DNA of 64,000 nt from Ornithodoros turicata (GCF_037126465.1 NC_088206.1:54478841-54542840); one strand, 5' to 3'. Shown: positions 22,949-34,345, counted from the stretch's first letter. Made by a program: numbers and translations. The notes: a model not told the origin generated them from the sequence alone.

Positions 22949-23489
22949 AGATCATTGGTTCATAATTCTATGCGGTCATCTCTCGCGCTCATTGCTCACT
23001 CAGCTCCCTCGGTAGATTCCAACTGTTATTGGTTCATCTAACTGCAAGTGGTCACTCACCCACTGCTATTGATCCATTGAACCGCAAGCCACTCATTGCT
23101 CACTCACACTCATCTCTAGATGAGATAAATTTAACTGTGGGAGATTGTAACTTTTACCATAAGATAAGTTTAGCGGGGTCATACGCTGGTGGGCTCCAAC
23201 TGCTATTGGCCCGTGCTAACTGCATGCCTCCACCCTGCTGCTCATTGGTTCACAACGTTTCTGCGCATGCTCTGACGGCGCCGAAGGAGGTTCCCTACAC
23301 ATTCAATAGAAATTATGCTATTGGTCCAGCTGCGTCATAGGGCACGGCTTGGTATTGCTGTGGCTGGCCCTGATTGGTCTATGCTACTTACCTCGTGGCA
23401 CAACTCTTTACTGGCTCCACCCACTTCGCGTTGATTGGTCCATTCTAAGCCTGCTGGCTTCTAAGCCAGTCCACGCTAAGCCTACTAAT

Positions 23490-24518
23490 CAGGGTGTCGG
23501 AGCGAACCGAAAACCGCTATTTTGGTGCGAACCGGAACGGAATCGAAACCGTATACGTTTTTTTCGCTCAGGAGGGAAACCGAAAAATATATTTAACATT
23601 TTAATTTAATGTTTTATTTAATGTTTTCGGTCCAAGAAAAAACTTCGCCGGTTTGGACTACGGATAGGCGAATGAAACAGACGTCGTGTGCTCTGAAGTC
23701 ATGACATGGATACTATACGAGGGTTACGGTTACGGTGGAATGTATGTCGGTATACTATGACCCTTAGGCTCCCTTTGTAATGGTTTATCGTTCGCGCACG
23801 CACACAGACTTAGAGGTACATGTGACTCTCTACCAATGTGCCGTAGTGTTCGTTTTAATTTGATCCCCGCAAACTCTCCTCAACTAAACCGCGACCCAAG
23901 GGGGCTGCATAACGGCTTCTTTATCGGTAATGTCGCGCAACGCGTCCCTTGTTTGAGAGCAGCTAAATTCAATACATTTACGTATACGCGAGGGCAAGCC
24001 CGTGCGAAGTGGCATCTCTTTTGTGGACAGGACACGAAGAAAATAAAACGGAGCCGTCAAGCACGTTTGTGAGTGAAGGTGTTCCTCGATTTGCGTCGTA
24101 CTCGTGCGGTGGTGCTTGCTGGCTAGACAGTAGCAACAGACATTCGGATGGGTCGCGATCGCTCCAATCCAGCAAGAAAGTACTTTACGTATGACATCAT
24201 GACAAACAAGTCTGTTTGTAGCATGTGCTTCAAGAAAGGAGAAAGCCCATTTGAACATACAGTAACCTACAGGAACCATGAGCTACCAATTTCACAGCTG
24301 TCTATTAATATTAAATACCATGTATGTGGAATAAACGGGTTTATATTTTGTAACATTGATTTTTTTTTGTGGGGATGAATATTCCCAGCAGAAGAACCGG
24401 TTAAAAACCGGTATGAACCGTTATTTTTTTGCTCCGGAGCAGAACCGGTACAGGATCGTTTATGATGTAACCGGAACGAAAACCGGAATGAAAAACGTTT
24501 CGGTTCGACACCCCCCTG
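23490..24518. mobile_element. hAT-type element with BED-finger relic
   Basis: Ends CAGGGTGTCGG...and ...CGACACCCCCCTG, with a perfect 8-bp duplication CTACTAAT at 23,482-23,489 and 24,519-24,526. CAGGGTG-like ends and 8-bp duplications are typical of hAT. Subterminal sequence is full of AACCGGAACG repeats. It is nested in the 4-kb Polinton-type element. Confidence 0.8.
24148..24300 (+). pseudogene. BED-type zinc finger fragment of a hAT transposase
   Basis: The frame reads ARKYFTYDIMTNKSVCSMCF followed by a basic and polar stretch ending TVTYRNH. An aromatic pair, then CxxC and a late His, is the BED finger pattern found at the N-terminus of hAT transposases. The catalytic part is absent. 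Confidence 0.5.
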
Positions 24519-24685
24519 CTACTAATCACTCTACCAGACTTTCTAAACGCTCTAATTGGCCCTCACCGGCCCGTTCTAAACCCACTGACACCAGATGGAG
24601 CTTGGGTTGAGTCTTCTTTTTTAAGCTTGAGTATGTACGTGCATAGCATTGTTTAATAAGCGTTGGAGCGTCAGTGCGTCTTGAG

Positions 24686-25862
24686 CTCTGATGCAGCTGA
24701 ACCTACCCACAGCTGGACCAGGAGGCTGTTTTACCAAATAAAGGTTGAAATCAACAATTGTCGTGTGTCTTGTCTGAAGCTGCTGCCTGGCTTAGGAGCG
24801 ACAAATTCAGGTAAGCCAATCACCATTCAGTAGGCTTAGCGTGGACCAATCAGGCCCAGCCATCGGTAGGCTTAGAATGGGCCAATCAGCGTGAAGTGGG
24901 CGGAGCGAGTAAAGAGTTGCACCATCCAGTGTCAGTGGGCTTAGAACGGGCCAATCGGCAGGCTTACATTGGGGACGGCCAATCAGAGCGTCTGGGAGGG
25001 TGATCAGTAGGCTTTCGCTTAGACGTCTGAACCGGTAGGCCTAGAATGGACCAATCAGCATGAAGTGGGCAGAAAGTTGCACCCCACAAGGTAAGTTTGA
25101 ACATCTGAGATAAAGCCGCAGTGGAGTCGCTGCCGAGCGCGCCATCTGGCGGGCGCTAACGAAGGCTATGTTCAGCGGGCTTAGTCAATGCGCTTAGAAC
25201 GGGCCAATCGGTAGGCTTAAATTGGGGACGGCCGATCAGAGGGCTTAGAAAGTCTGGGAGAGTGATCAGTAGGCTTCGAATGGACCAATCAGCGGAGCCA
25301 GTTAATCAGCATAAAGGGGCGGAGCTGTGCTCAGCGATACGCATGCACCAATCAGCGTGAAGTGGGCAGAGCCGAGTAAGTAGCATAAAGGGGCGGAGCT
25401 ACAGTCAACCAATCAATGATCAGTAGGCTTAGCACGGGTCATTCAGCGTGAACTGGGCGGAGCCCAGCCAACTAATTAGCATAAAGGAGCGGAGCTACGG
25501 TCAGTGGTGGGGGTGGTGATGGTGAAAGGGCTTGTCGTCGTCGGCCTCACGTATGTGGGCAATGTCACGACTGATGCCCTGGGGATATGTCCGTCCCGGG
25601 CCGACTTCTAGGGGAACTGTGCCGACATATGTCAGTCAGTCAAAGATCAGTAGGCTTGGCGTGGACCAATCAACGTGAAGTGGGCGGGGCTAATGGCGGC
25701 CAATCAGATGGCTTTGGATTTGGCTTGTGTTGGATTACAACTGGATTCTGTTGGCTTAGAGCTGGATTTTGGCTTCGAATTGGATTAGAATCGGCCATCT
25801 TGGATTAGAAAAAGGATGTCATTGTTTAGCACGGTTATTATACAGTATTAATCTATACTACT
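24686..25862 (-). repeat. Right terminal inverted repeat of the 4-kb Polinton-type element
   Basis: Inverted copy of 21,907-22,948, with an AATAAA at its inner edge (near 24,737) and a 5'-truncated SINE inserted at about 25,506-25,636. Removing the SINE makes the two arms nearly equal in length. Confidence 0.7.
25506..25636 (-). mobile_element. 5'-truncated tRNA-derived SINE
   Basis: The complement of this stretch matches the body of the full SINE at 39,637-39,861 (CATATGTCGGCACAGTTCCC, GTCGGCCTCACGTATG region, CAC-rich tail). The tRNA-like head is missing. It interrupts the right inverted repeat. Confidence 0.65.
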
Positions 25863-26464
25863 GACAGCCGAGCTGAATAAACCACCTGCGCTTCACCATT
25901 TCCGGTTCCCGTTGGCGAGACGTTTCTGCACCGCACTTGACTTCATTGCAACAAGCACATTGTTGTATACCACAGAGAGACGTGACGGAAATATTTTTTC
26001 CTCATCGAATTACGTCCGGATGCACGATTTGCCGAACAGTCGCGGCTCCACCACTTGAGGCATGAACCGGTGACGAATTCGTACTGTTTGACGGAAACAG
26101 GTACATTTTCACATTTCGAAGGTTGTGGGATGGGGCAGATATCGGCAATGTAACACTCTATCCCATGCTTCGCTGTGCCTTACGTTCCCCTGTTTCCAAC
26201 TTTCGCTCAAGTCTCCTTCTGAGCCTTTGCGCGCTGTAGTATAATAGGGTTCAGCGTTTTCGGCATTTATTCTTGGGGAGATTCGGCGGGTGTTTTTAGG
26301 CATTTATATGTTTTGTCAAATTTGGATATTTTCGGTATTCTGAAACGTTTGCGCCAAAATTCAAGGACTGTTACGGCTCCTGTAACGCGAATTCTAGCGT
26401 CAGCTTGGTTGAGTGAGGACGCATTAGTTTGAGTGTGGTCACCACTGCTTTGTGGTCGTTCATG
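25863..26464. other. Spacer
   Basis: Unique sequence with a TTCGGCATTT/TTCGGCGGGTGTTT patch at 26,255-26,345 resembling one at 35,640-35,750. No gene seen. Confidence 0.3.
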
Positions 26465-27292
26465 TCCAAGATTCGCGGACAAAAACTTAAAGCGTGCTTC
26501 GCCTGCATTACACCCATAGATGCAATACATAAGAAACGTATAATTTCATTTTGAAGGAGAACGCCAACACTTTTCACTGGTTCGCCACACTGAATCCTGT
26601 GACATCTATATACAAGAAATTATGCCGAAAAGGAATTATCCGTATATCTATAAAGGCTTTTGTTCCCCCGGCGTTTGAAATCTTACACATTGCACTCAAT
26701 GGGACGGAAGTAGAATTCACGCTCCATCGTGATTTCACAGTCTTATACATCAAAATATATCCGCTTTAGGTAGTTTTCCACTGCAGTTTCACAACTAGGG
26801 GGACCATGTTTGGAACCTAAAGTGGATGTCTTGGCTTTGTAGCCAGCCAATTTTGTTCCCGAGGGCATCAAAGTGCGACTGAAATAGGAAAACCCACGGT
26901 ACGTTTGAGCACGTGTAAATGGGAGAAGGAATAAAACTCGAAAGGGAGGGGAATTTTCAGACTTCAGCGCGCATTCTCCTCAGATAACCAGCACGGCAAG
27001 ATGCGTTTGATAAAAACATCTACAAAATAAATGTGTGCGGCCAAAAAGGCTGAAGAACATTTCTGGTGACTTCTGCTTTAAGAACAGAAAAGACAAGGCT
27101 GCAGATACTGCGTTCCCATGAGGTTCGCGTTTTGGGAAATCGAACGCTCTCTTCTTCTTAGTATCAGTTTCTTAAACTCTTTCTGACATTGTACTTACGG
27201 CGTTAAAAAGATGTACAAAAATTCCAATGGCTGTAGTGTACTGTTATTGCATTGTGATCTGCCCGCCGATGATTTCCTTTTCATCTTTACCT
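26465..27292 (+). repeat. Left arm of a long inverted repeat
   Basis: From CCAAGATTCGCGGACAAAA inward this sequence recurs inverted at 30,672-31,505, with small indels such as an extra segment near 26,490-26,520. Arms of about 830 bp are separated by 3.4 kb. No coding region is conserved. Confidence 0.65.
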
Positions 27293-28713
27293 TATCTGTG
27301 ACCGTCATGTTTTTTTGTATGTATACAATGTATGCTTACTTTTATGTTTCACACTCTTTCTTAATTTTTCCTCGCAGCACCACGGGGAAGCTTGGTTGCT
27401 ACCAGTATGAAATTTGAGGGATACCTTAATGGCTGTAAAATTGTATATTTTGTCTAACGACGTTATATATACCTCTATTTAGGAGAAGCTACGGCAAGGC
27501 AATTTTTCTTTTTCTTTTCTTTATGCATACACTTGTCTCGGAGACAGCATGCTTAAACCGTGCATGGCCGAGCCGTTGCGCCTGCGCTGTGCGGGAGCGT
27601 CATTCACGAACAAAATGTGTATGTCATCTAAGTAAGGCATATGCCCCTATGTTCAACTCACTTAAATGCGTCGAATGCAACTGGGACTGGGCGCATATAA
27701 TCGTGTTGTGTCAATGTTTTCTTGACTTCAAGCCAATCATGACGCCGTAATTGTGCAGAAACTTAACACATTGCCAGAAGCGGGCTTTTTGATCCTTCCT
27801 TTAAGCAAATGCTCGCAGACATGCATCATTCTGTGCAGTTGCCTGGTTATATTTTAGCGGCATGTTTTTTGCGCGGGAAATAGTGCACCCTGGGCGATTT
27901 TTGCAAACACTCGAGGTGACGTTGTACTTCGCCTTTGACAAAGTACTGTCAATAGCCTAAGATAACGTTACCCCAATATTCCCATCACCATGACGATATC
28001 CGATCTTTTTTTTTTTTTTTTAGTGTACACCAGGGGTGCCGAACTCATCCGTGTCTGCGGGCCGCATTGAACCATGGAGGAACCACGCGGGCCGCATACG
28101 ACTGCTTTGGGGTAGCCTGCTTCTGGTATACAGGGTGTCCCAGAAAACGTGTCATTGATTTCTAATAATAAAAAAAACTACGCCACCTATAGAATCATGC
28201 GATCAGCGCCTGACATCACATTTGTGAGATCCCTCACGATATCCCTCACGATATCCCTTACGATACCTGTGTACAAACAAAAAAAAAAAAAGGAAGAAAA
28301 AGAAAGAAAGAAGAAATAAACGACGCTAACATGAACCGGTGCACCGTACCAAATCAGCGCTGTTTCCAGAAACGTCCCGATCAAGCAGGTCGCTTAAGGT
28401 GAAGTAATTGAGTGCTTCCAGTGACTTGTACGCTTTCACAATATCAGCTATGAACCGGCTAGGCGAAAATATTAGATCTACAATGATTAGATGGTGATGA
28501 AACTACAATGATCGGCGGCATGTTTTGTGGCTGGGCTGTCCAGTTGTCGATGTGTAGCGCAAAGATATCGTCACGTTGTATACCGTTCATAAACCACTTG
28601 GTCTTGAAGCGATACTTGTCTGACTCCTTCAGAGCTCTAAATTATACTGGTATTGTGGAAGGAGACAGTCTAGAGCGCGGTAGCAGTGCAACACAGCCGA
28701 TGTCGCACCTGGG
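27293..28713. other. Left spacer inside the long inverted repeat
   Basis: Mostly unique. At 28,031 a CAGGGGTGCCGAACTC...GGGCCGCA stretch looks like a hAT end, and at 28,131 a partial copy of the CAGGGTGTCCCAGAAAACG foldback family (also at 59,577 and 61,214) starts. A poly-T run lies at about 28,003-28,021. Confidence 0.4.
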
Positions 28714-30032
28714 CAGAGGTGGGCACCCTCGCGAGGGCTTGTGAGGGTGAGGGCTCCCTCACCCTCACCTCACCCTCACCTCGCGGAATTTGAGGTAAGG
28801 TGAGGTGAGGAAAAATATTCCTAGAAGACGCTGAGGTGAAGTGAGGTAAGGGAAATTTTCCTTGGGAAAGACTGAGGTGAGGTGAGGTGAGGAAAATTTT
28901 TCTCCAGAAAGGCTGAGGTGAGGTGGGATGAGATACATTTTCTGAAAAAAATTTGAGGTGAGGTGAGGGAAATTTTGTTAAAATTTTCTGAGGTGAGGAT
29001 TCCTTTTTTATGTGAGGTGAGGTCTTTTTTTCGTGTGTCGAGAGAAGAAAAGGGAAAATGTGTCCGAAAATTTTTAGGTGATATGAGGCAAGTTGGCAAA
29101 AGGTAGTTGTTAGGGCTGTCTTCTTTACTTTATTTGTTTTTTCAGTGACTGTTGTAAACCGAACGACGCGAGTCGTTGCACTTCACTATCAATAATCGCT
29201 GCTTATTGGCTGGTCCTGAGTCCTGACGATGGGTCTAGACTCTGGCTGCACATCCCACAAAAAGTAGGGGGCAATATGGGCACGACATTGGGTGCACTGA
29301 TGACGTGACACTCATACGATTATGATTCACAAAGCTGCGCTTCGATTCTACCACCACTGTAGCGCTCAACCTATCGGAAGCCGTGCGAAGGCGGTGAACG
29401 AGACAATTAGCAATGCACCTGCCATCCCACTAGCTGATGGCGAGCGGCCATGATATAATGCGTAGGACATGATCCGTAAATAATTTTAGCTATCATCGCC
29501 ATTCATCAGGTACTCACCGCAGTCGTGGCGCTTTCTGGCCTCTGTTGCGCTTGCGCCACAAACACCTACAGTCACAATCCGCTGAAGCAGAGAGTCGGGA
29601 CCTGATGCTTTAGTCTCGATACTTGCTTTACGCTGCGTACTTTCGTCATTTAAAAAAGTGAGAAGTGTCGACCTTGAGCAGGGAGGGGCACCCTCCTAAC
29701 TGCAAGTGAGGTGAGGGCGCCTTGAACCCCCTCACCTCATGGAATTTGAGGTGAGGTGAGGTGAGGTGAGGGAAAATTTTTTTATGCAAGGCTGAGGTGA
29801 GATGAGGTGAGGAAATATTTTTTCAGGAAAGGCTGAGGTGAGGTGAGATGAGGAAATTTTTCTGATAATGTTTTGAGGTGAGGTGAGGCGAGGAAAATTC
29901 TCCGAATTTTTTTTGAGGTGAGGTGAGGTGATGGAACTTCTCCGAAAAGTAGTTGAGGTGAGGTGAGCACAAAGCTCCGTCCAGGAAAATCGAGGTGAGG
30001 GCAAAGACCGTGAGGAGTTTTGCCCACCTCTG
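28714..30032. mobile_element. hAT-like element with GGTGAG arrays
   Basis: Starts CAGAGGTGGGCA and ends GCCCACCTCTG; the 8 bases CACCTGGG flank both sides exactly (28,706-28,713; 30,033-30,040). Two arrays of GAGGTGAGGTGAGG units with T-rich spacers (28,725-29,090 and 29,700-30,000) lie in the same orientation around a unique core. Long His/Ser/Pro frames on the minus strand are products of the repeat. Confidence 0.75.
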
Positions 30033-30040
30033 CACCTGGG

Positions 30041-30671
30041 TGATTTCACGCCGAATCAGGCAGGGTTGTCCGGTCGACCTCTCCATTTTTTTTTTTTCTC
30101 TTTCAAACATATATTAAAGCCTTGTCCCTAGGTGGCATATTGGTGCTGAAAGTATTTGAAAATAATTGGTGGTTATTTCTTAATGAATTATCATTCAGAT
30201 GTGGGCATTTCGACCATTGCGCTTCCTGCGAAGTTTGACGCCACGTATCTTCATAACTATTTGACATATTCAGCTGAATTTTTTCCCACGTATTCTCTGA
30301 AGTGGGTAGCATTGAATCCTATGTTCTGAAGGTTCTAGGGTTTGCCTTTAAGGAGAGCAATTAAGGAGAGCAAGCCTTTAAGGAGAGCAATCGCAAAGTT
30401 GCCTCATTTGTAAAATATGGTACGTTTTGGGAACCTCACAACTCGTCCCCTAGATGTGGTACCCAAAAGTAATCTACATCATTGTGTTCCTCTCGAATTG
30501 CCCTTTCTTCTCATAGCAAATTGTATTGTGAATTAGGGCAACGCCCCCAACAGTCTTTTTGTGACGGGTGTCTACGGAAAATGCGTAAATTCGACAGCGC
30601 GCATCACATATATTCCCACTCGTGACATCGTTCATTTTACTCACAAACATTCTTCATGACGACTCAAAAGA
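30041..30671. other. Right spacer inside the long inverted repeat
   Basis: A/T-rich unique sequence with a short AAGGAGAGCAA repetition at 30,340-30,390. No gene. Confidence 0.3.
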
Positions 30672-31505
30672 GGTAAAGATGAAAAGGAAATCGTCGGCGG
30701 GCAGATCACAACGCATAACAGTACACTAAAGCCATTGGAATTTTTGTACATCTTTTTAACGCCGTATGTACAATGTCAGAAAGAGTTTAAGTAACTGATA
30801 CTAAGAAGAAGAGAGCGTTCGATTTCCCAAAACGCGAACCTCATGGGAACGCAGTATCTGCGGCCTTGTCTTTTCTGTTGTTAAAGCAAAAGTCACCAGA
30901 AATGTTCTTCAGCCTTTTTGGCCGTGAAAGCACACGTTTATTTTGTATATGTTTTTATCAAACGCGTCTTGCGTGCTGGTTATCAGAGGAGAATGCGTGC
31001 TGAAGTCTGATATTTCCCCTCCCTTTCGAGTTTTATTCCTCCTCCCATTTACACGTGCTCAAACGTACCGTGGGTTTTCCTACATGCAAAAGTGTCGATA
31101 GGCTAAGCCCTCTTTAAGTGTGATGTCTCATATTTTAGCCGCACTTTGATGCCCTCGGGAGCAAAATCGGCTCGCTACAAAACCAAGACATCCACTTTAA
31201 GTTCCAAACATGGTCCCCCTAGTTGTGAAACTGCAGTGGAAAATTACCTACAGCGGATATATTTTGATGTATAAGACTGTGTGTGAAATCACGATGGAGC
31301 GTGAATTCTGCTTCTGTCCCATTGAGTGCAATGTGTAAGATTTCAAACGCCGGGGGAACAAAAGCCGGATAATTACTTTTTTGCATAATTCCTTGTATAA
31401 GTCCTTCCTTATATAGATCTCACAGGATCCAGTGGCGAACCAGAGAAAAGTGTCGGCGTTCTCCTTCAAAATGAAATTATACGTTTCTTATGCATTGCGT
31501 CTATT
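30672..31505 (-). repeat. Right arm of the long inverted repeat
   Basis: Inverted counterpart of 26,465-27,292. I find no target duplication outside the pair, so the family cannot be assigned. Length and layout would fit a large non-autonomous DNA transposon or an inverted duplication. Confidence 0.65.
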
Positions 31506-31573
31506 TTGTCCGCGAATCTTGGGCTCGGAAATGTTTGGCGAGGTGAGCGACGTCTTAAACAGAGTGGGTGTTT

Positions 31574-31930
31574 TCAGAGTGGGTGTCTGTGCACGGCCCG
31601 TTGTCTGGTGGTGGGTTGGAGGACGTCGGTGCGTAGCGTCAGATCTAGTTGATGGGACATGTTTTCTCGGAACGCCGTGTTCTTGCTCGCTGAAACATCC
31701 GCGTTGAAGTTCTCGACGAGGAGGAGTTTGTTAATGCGGTAAGGTGTGAGCGCGTAGACTATATAGTCGCGCATCCGTTCCGTCGTGGCGCGAGGTGGGA
31801 AGTAACACATGGCTATCACGAGTCCACTGGCCATCTGCACAGATATCTCCGATGTCATCTTCACGGACGGGCACTTCGAGTGGTGTAGCGGCCCCAGTGT
31901 GCACTGAAAGAGGATGCAGCGCAATGGATT
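31574..31930 (-). pseudogene. Endonuclease fragment of a non-LTR-type or related element
   Basis: Minus-strand frame with YFPPRATTERMRDYIVYALT followed by LLLVENFNADVSAS and later VLQPTTRQRA. A hydrophobic run into [GD]FN-D-V and then a PTTR motif is the layout of APE-type endonuclease domains; the usual GD before FN is replaced by EN, which would inactivate it. The parent element type is not clear. Confidence 0.45.
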
Positions 31931-32107
31931 TTACGAGGACAGTTGCGACTCTGTAATGCGAATTCCAGGGTTCGCGCTCTGCGCGGTGGAGTGATGGCAT
32001 CCTTTCCATGCACCCTCAGTCAGCCCGTTTTTTTTTTTCGCTTTCCTTTTGCATCGCAGCTTTCGCCGTTTTGCGCGAAGCAAGCAGGTCACGGAACTAG
32101 CAGTACG

Positions 32108-32315
32108 CTCTTAGAAATGAACTTCACCGCATAGCACGCTCCTAGCCAACCAGCACCTCAAATGATATCGTTTTCTGCCCTGATTTGTTGAAAACGGGAG
32201 GCGTACGGCTTTTTTGTGACACTTATGCTGTTCATAATTGTCACAAAAAAGGCGTACGTCTCCTGTTTTCAACAAATCAGGACAGATAGCGATATCATTG
32301 GAGATGATGGTTGGC
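32108..32315. mobile_element. Foldback MITE (CTCTTAGAAATGAACTTCACC family), right end lost
   Basis: Palindrome around AAAAAAGGCGTACG with CCTGATTTGTTGAAAACGGGAGG arms. The left end CTCTTAGAAATGAAC is present, but the right end breaks off after GGTTGGCG near 32,315. Same family as 34,454-34,692 and the cluster at 63,353-64,000. Confidence 0.6.
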
Positions 32316-32682
32316 GTATCAGATATACAAGCGCTCCGTGGAAGTTACGTCTCTTTCGCGCAATTCCTTGTGACTGCTTAGAAAGCAAATTTTCAGTTTT
32401 TCGATGTACACTGGGACTTTCGTGGACGGATCGTGACTTAGGTAATCGCAGAACCTGTACACGCATGGCAAGCGTTAATTTTAATGCTAAGAACGACTGA
32501 TAATGTATTTTGCTCTGTATTCTCCCAATTGATTGACACGAGGCAAAGAGAAAGACGAAGACGGTATACTCCATCATGTACGGCTGGTAATCGCACCATC
32601 TTGTACGAAATGTGTTTATGTATGTCACAGGGAACTTAAAGCATTCACTTCTTCTTTAACAATATGCGTCAAAGTTGCAAAA

Positions 32683-32980
32683 GGTCTAGGTTCAGCCTTG
32701 TTGGCTGGGCTGCCTCACGTTACCCATTCACGGGTGCGATCCCACAACTGCTGGACGCGGGAACTTTTACCTGCTGCGTTTCCGCCCTGGGCCGGTTCGC
32801 CCCTCCTTAGACACCCTGGTGGTCCTGGACTCCTCTAGGACCTCCATGATGACGTCCATCTTAGTGCGGACACCCGATCAACATGGGGTGGCACGAGACA
32901 TCGATCCCAACCTCAGGTTGTCCTCTAGACCTAGCCTCCAAGTAGCTGGATTACAGGAGCACGCCACAACTCCCAGCCGC
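32683..32980 (-). ncRNA. 7SL (SRP) RNA gene
   Basis: Read on the minus strand from 32,980, it begins GCGGCTGGGAGTTGTGGCGT, then shows the 5' domain block CCTGTAATCCAGCTACTTGG, the block GATCGGGTGTCCGCACTAAG, and the S-domain blocks GGAGGGGCGAACCGGCCCAG and GGCGGAAACGCAGCAGGT with the GGAA tetraloop of helix 8. All are conserved in animal SRP RNAs in this order and spacing. Length (about 298) fits. A TTTT at 32,682-32,679 is a Pol III terminator. SRP RNA scaffolds the particle that targets ribosomes to the ER. A functional gene or a good retrocopy are both possible; no A-tail is seen at its 3' end. Confidence 0.85.
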
Positions 32981-33132
32981 TAATGCAGCAACTATCTCGG
33001 ATATTTGAGGGATACATTTTGTATTTATTGTTCACATAGATTCACGTTATGTAGCTCACACATAAATGCTGCATTAAAGGCGCATCTCTTTTGCAAAACT
33101 ATTCTTGATTATTTAGGTTTTTTTTTTTTCGC

Positions 33133-33195
33133 GCGCCTTGGGAGTTGTGGCAATTCTTGTTGACTACTCTGGAGTTGCTTGGATCTGAGCATAGA
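33133..33195 (+). pseudogene. Degenerate 7SL 5'-domain fragment, head-to-head with the gene
   Basis: GCCTTGGGAGTTGTGGC then ACTACTCTGGAGTTGCTTGG resembles the first 60 bases of the 7SL gene on the opposite strand, divergently arranged about 150 bases upstream of it. The rest of the RNA is absent. Confidence 0.35.
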
Positions 33196-33359
33196 TTTGT
33201 TTTTCGATTACGACATACGTAATCCAGAACCCGTGACTCTTGTAGCCGGACAGGTATGCGTGCAGTATATGAAGTGTCATTGTTCCGAGAAGAATTTATG
33301 CACTCTGCCTGAAATGTGTAGCGGTTTTACCAGCCGAGCAAAACGATTGCAGGCTATTA

Positions 33360-33765
33360 GGGTATATCCGTGGAATGGTCAATAGATGTGTGTTGTCCAA
33401 TCTCCGAAATAGCCTTACGGTCCGTTAGAGGTACAGATTTCGTGATGGACGGTAAATTACACAGGATGACTGCCACCACCGCACCTCGAACCATCTTCGT
33501 GCATGGCAGAATGCACACAAGGTCAACAGTTGTACTGGGATGGGGCAAACAGTCTAGGACAAAAATGATTGCTGATGATGTCGATGATATGGTGAACCGA
33601 GACCATGTTCGGTCTGGTCCTCACGAAATCTATGCAGGTGCCCTTGCGCGACGTCGGATAGGTGACATCGTTTTCGAATCACAAATCCCATTTGCTCGTA
33701 GACTTGTTCCATGGTCGTCTTGGATACGTCTACGTTGAAGACGTCGGGTACTATCAATAGCGAGT
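33360..33765 (-). pseudogene. Possible second endonuclease-like fragment
   Basis: On the minus strand VPDVFNVDVSKT is followed, after frame changes, by TVDLVCILPC and further on DRKAISEIGQ, an order like FN-D-V ... IDLVF ... H-K in APE-type endonucleases. Weak and broken. Confidence 0.25.
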
Positions 33766-34149
33766 TTTAGTACATGGGAAGAACTGTACGATAAAGAAAG
33801 TTATCAAATCAAAGATCGGCAATGTGATGTCACCCGCTTCAAGGATACAGGGCGACTGACTGTTTATGAAATCGTTAATGTGAACAATTTACGATCTACT
33901 AAAACCCTCTTATAGGGAACTTTAGAAAAATGTAGAAGCTTGATGATAACGTTTCCGAAAACATGATACGCCAATTGCCCGATTCCTTCGGAGTGGGTGA
34001 CATCACGTTGCTGATATCTGATAGACTGACAAGCGATACGGAGTCGGAATCTGAGGGCACTTACGAGTTCCTAAAACTCCCTGCATATGTACTGTAAATG
34101 CATAATACATGAAGCGTACGGCTGCATGGCGCGATCGGATCTATGCTAA

Positions 34150-34345
34150 CGTTGTAGTGGATGAGGCAATTAAACATAGAGGGACAAATACAACACAAGC
34201 CTCACAACACCCAGTTGCACACTTCAATTGAATGATGGCAGCTGAAGAAAAGGCACCCGCGGTGGGATTCGAACCCACATCCTCTGATTGCCCGTCAGAG
34301 TCCAGAAATAATACCTCAAGGCGCCCATAGACGACCTGAACCCCT
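34150..34345 (-). mobile_element. tRNA-derived SINE or tRNA pseudogene
   Basis: On the minus strand GATGTGGGTTCGAATCCCACC is a perfect Pol III B box/T arm and CTCTGACGGGCAATCAGAG folds as an anticodon arm, but base 33 is G rather than U and no acceptor stem can be paired. That argues for a SINE or a dead tRNA. Confidence 0.5.

Larger units (their letters stand above)
21907..25862. mobile_element. Non-autonomous Polinton-type element
   Basis: Ends are AGTAGTATAG... and ...CTATACTACT, and the 6 bases GACAGC lie directly outside both (21,901-21,906; 25,863-25,868). AG/CT termini, long terminal inverted repeats and 6-bp target duplications are the hallmarks of Polintons/Mavericks. The inverted repeats run 21,907-22,948 and 24,686-25,862 (the right one longer because of a SINE) and share their tandem modules with the Polinton at 37,526. 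No Polinton gene remains in the interior, which is mostly a hAT insertion. Confidence 0.75.

Noticed and set aside
28031..28130. A full second hAT element starting CAGGGGTGCCGAACTC.
   Set aside because: Only one end is recognisable; no partner end or 8-bp duplication found.
28821..30110. Minus-strand frames rich in Ser-Pro-His-Leu-Thr.
   Set aside because: They are the translation of the GAGGTGAGG array in a hAT-like element, not a protein gene.
34257..34330. A tRNA gene on the minus strand.
   Set aside because: B box and anticodon-like arm are good, but base 33 is not U and the acceptor stem cannot be formed; more likely a SINE or dead tRNA.
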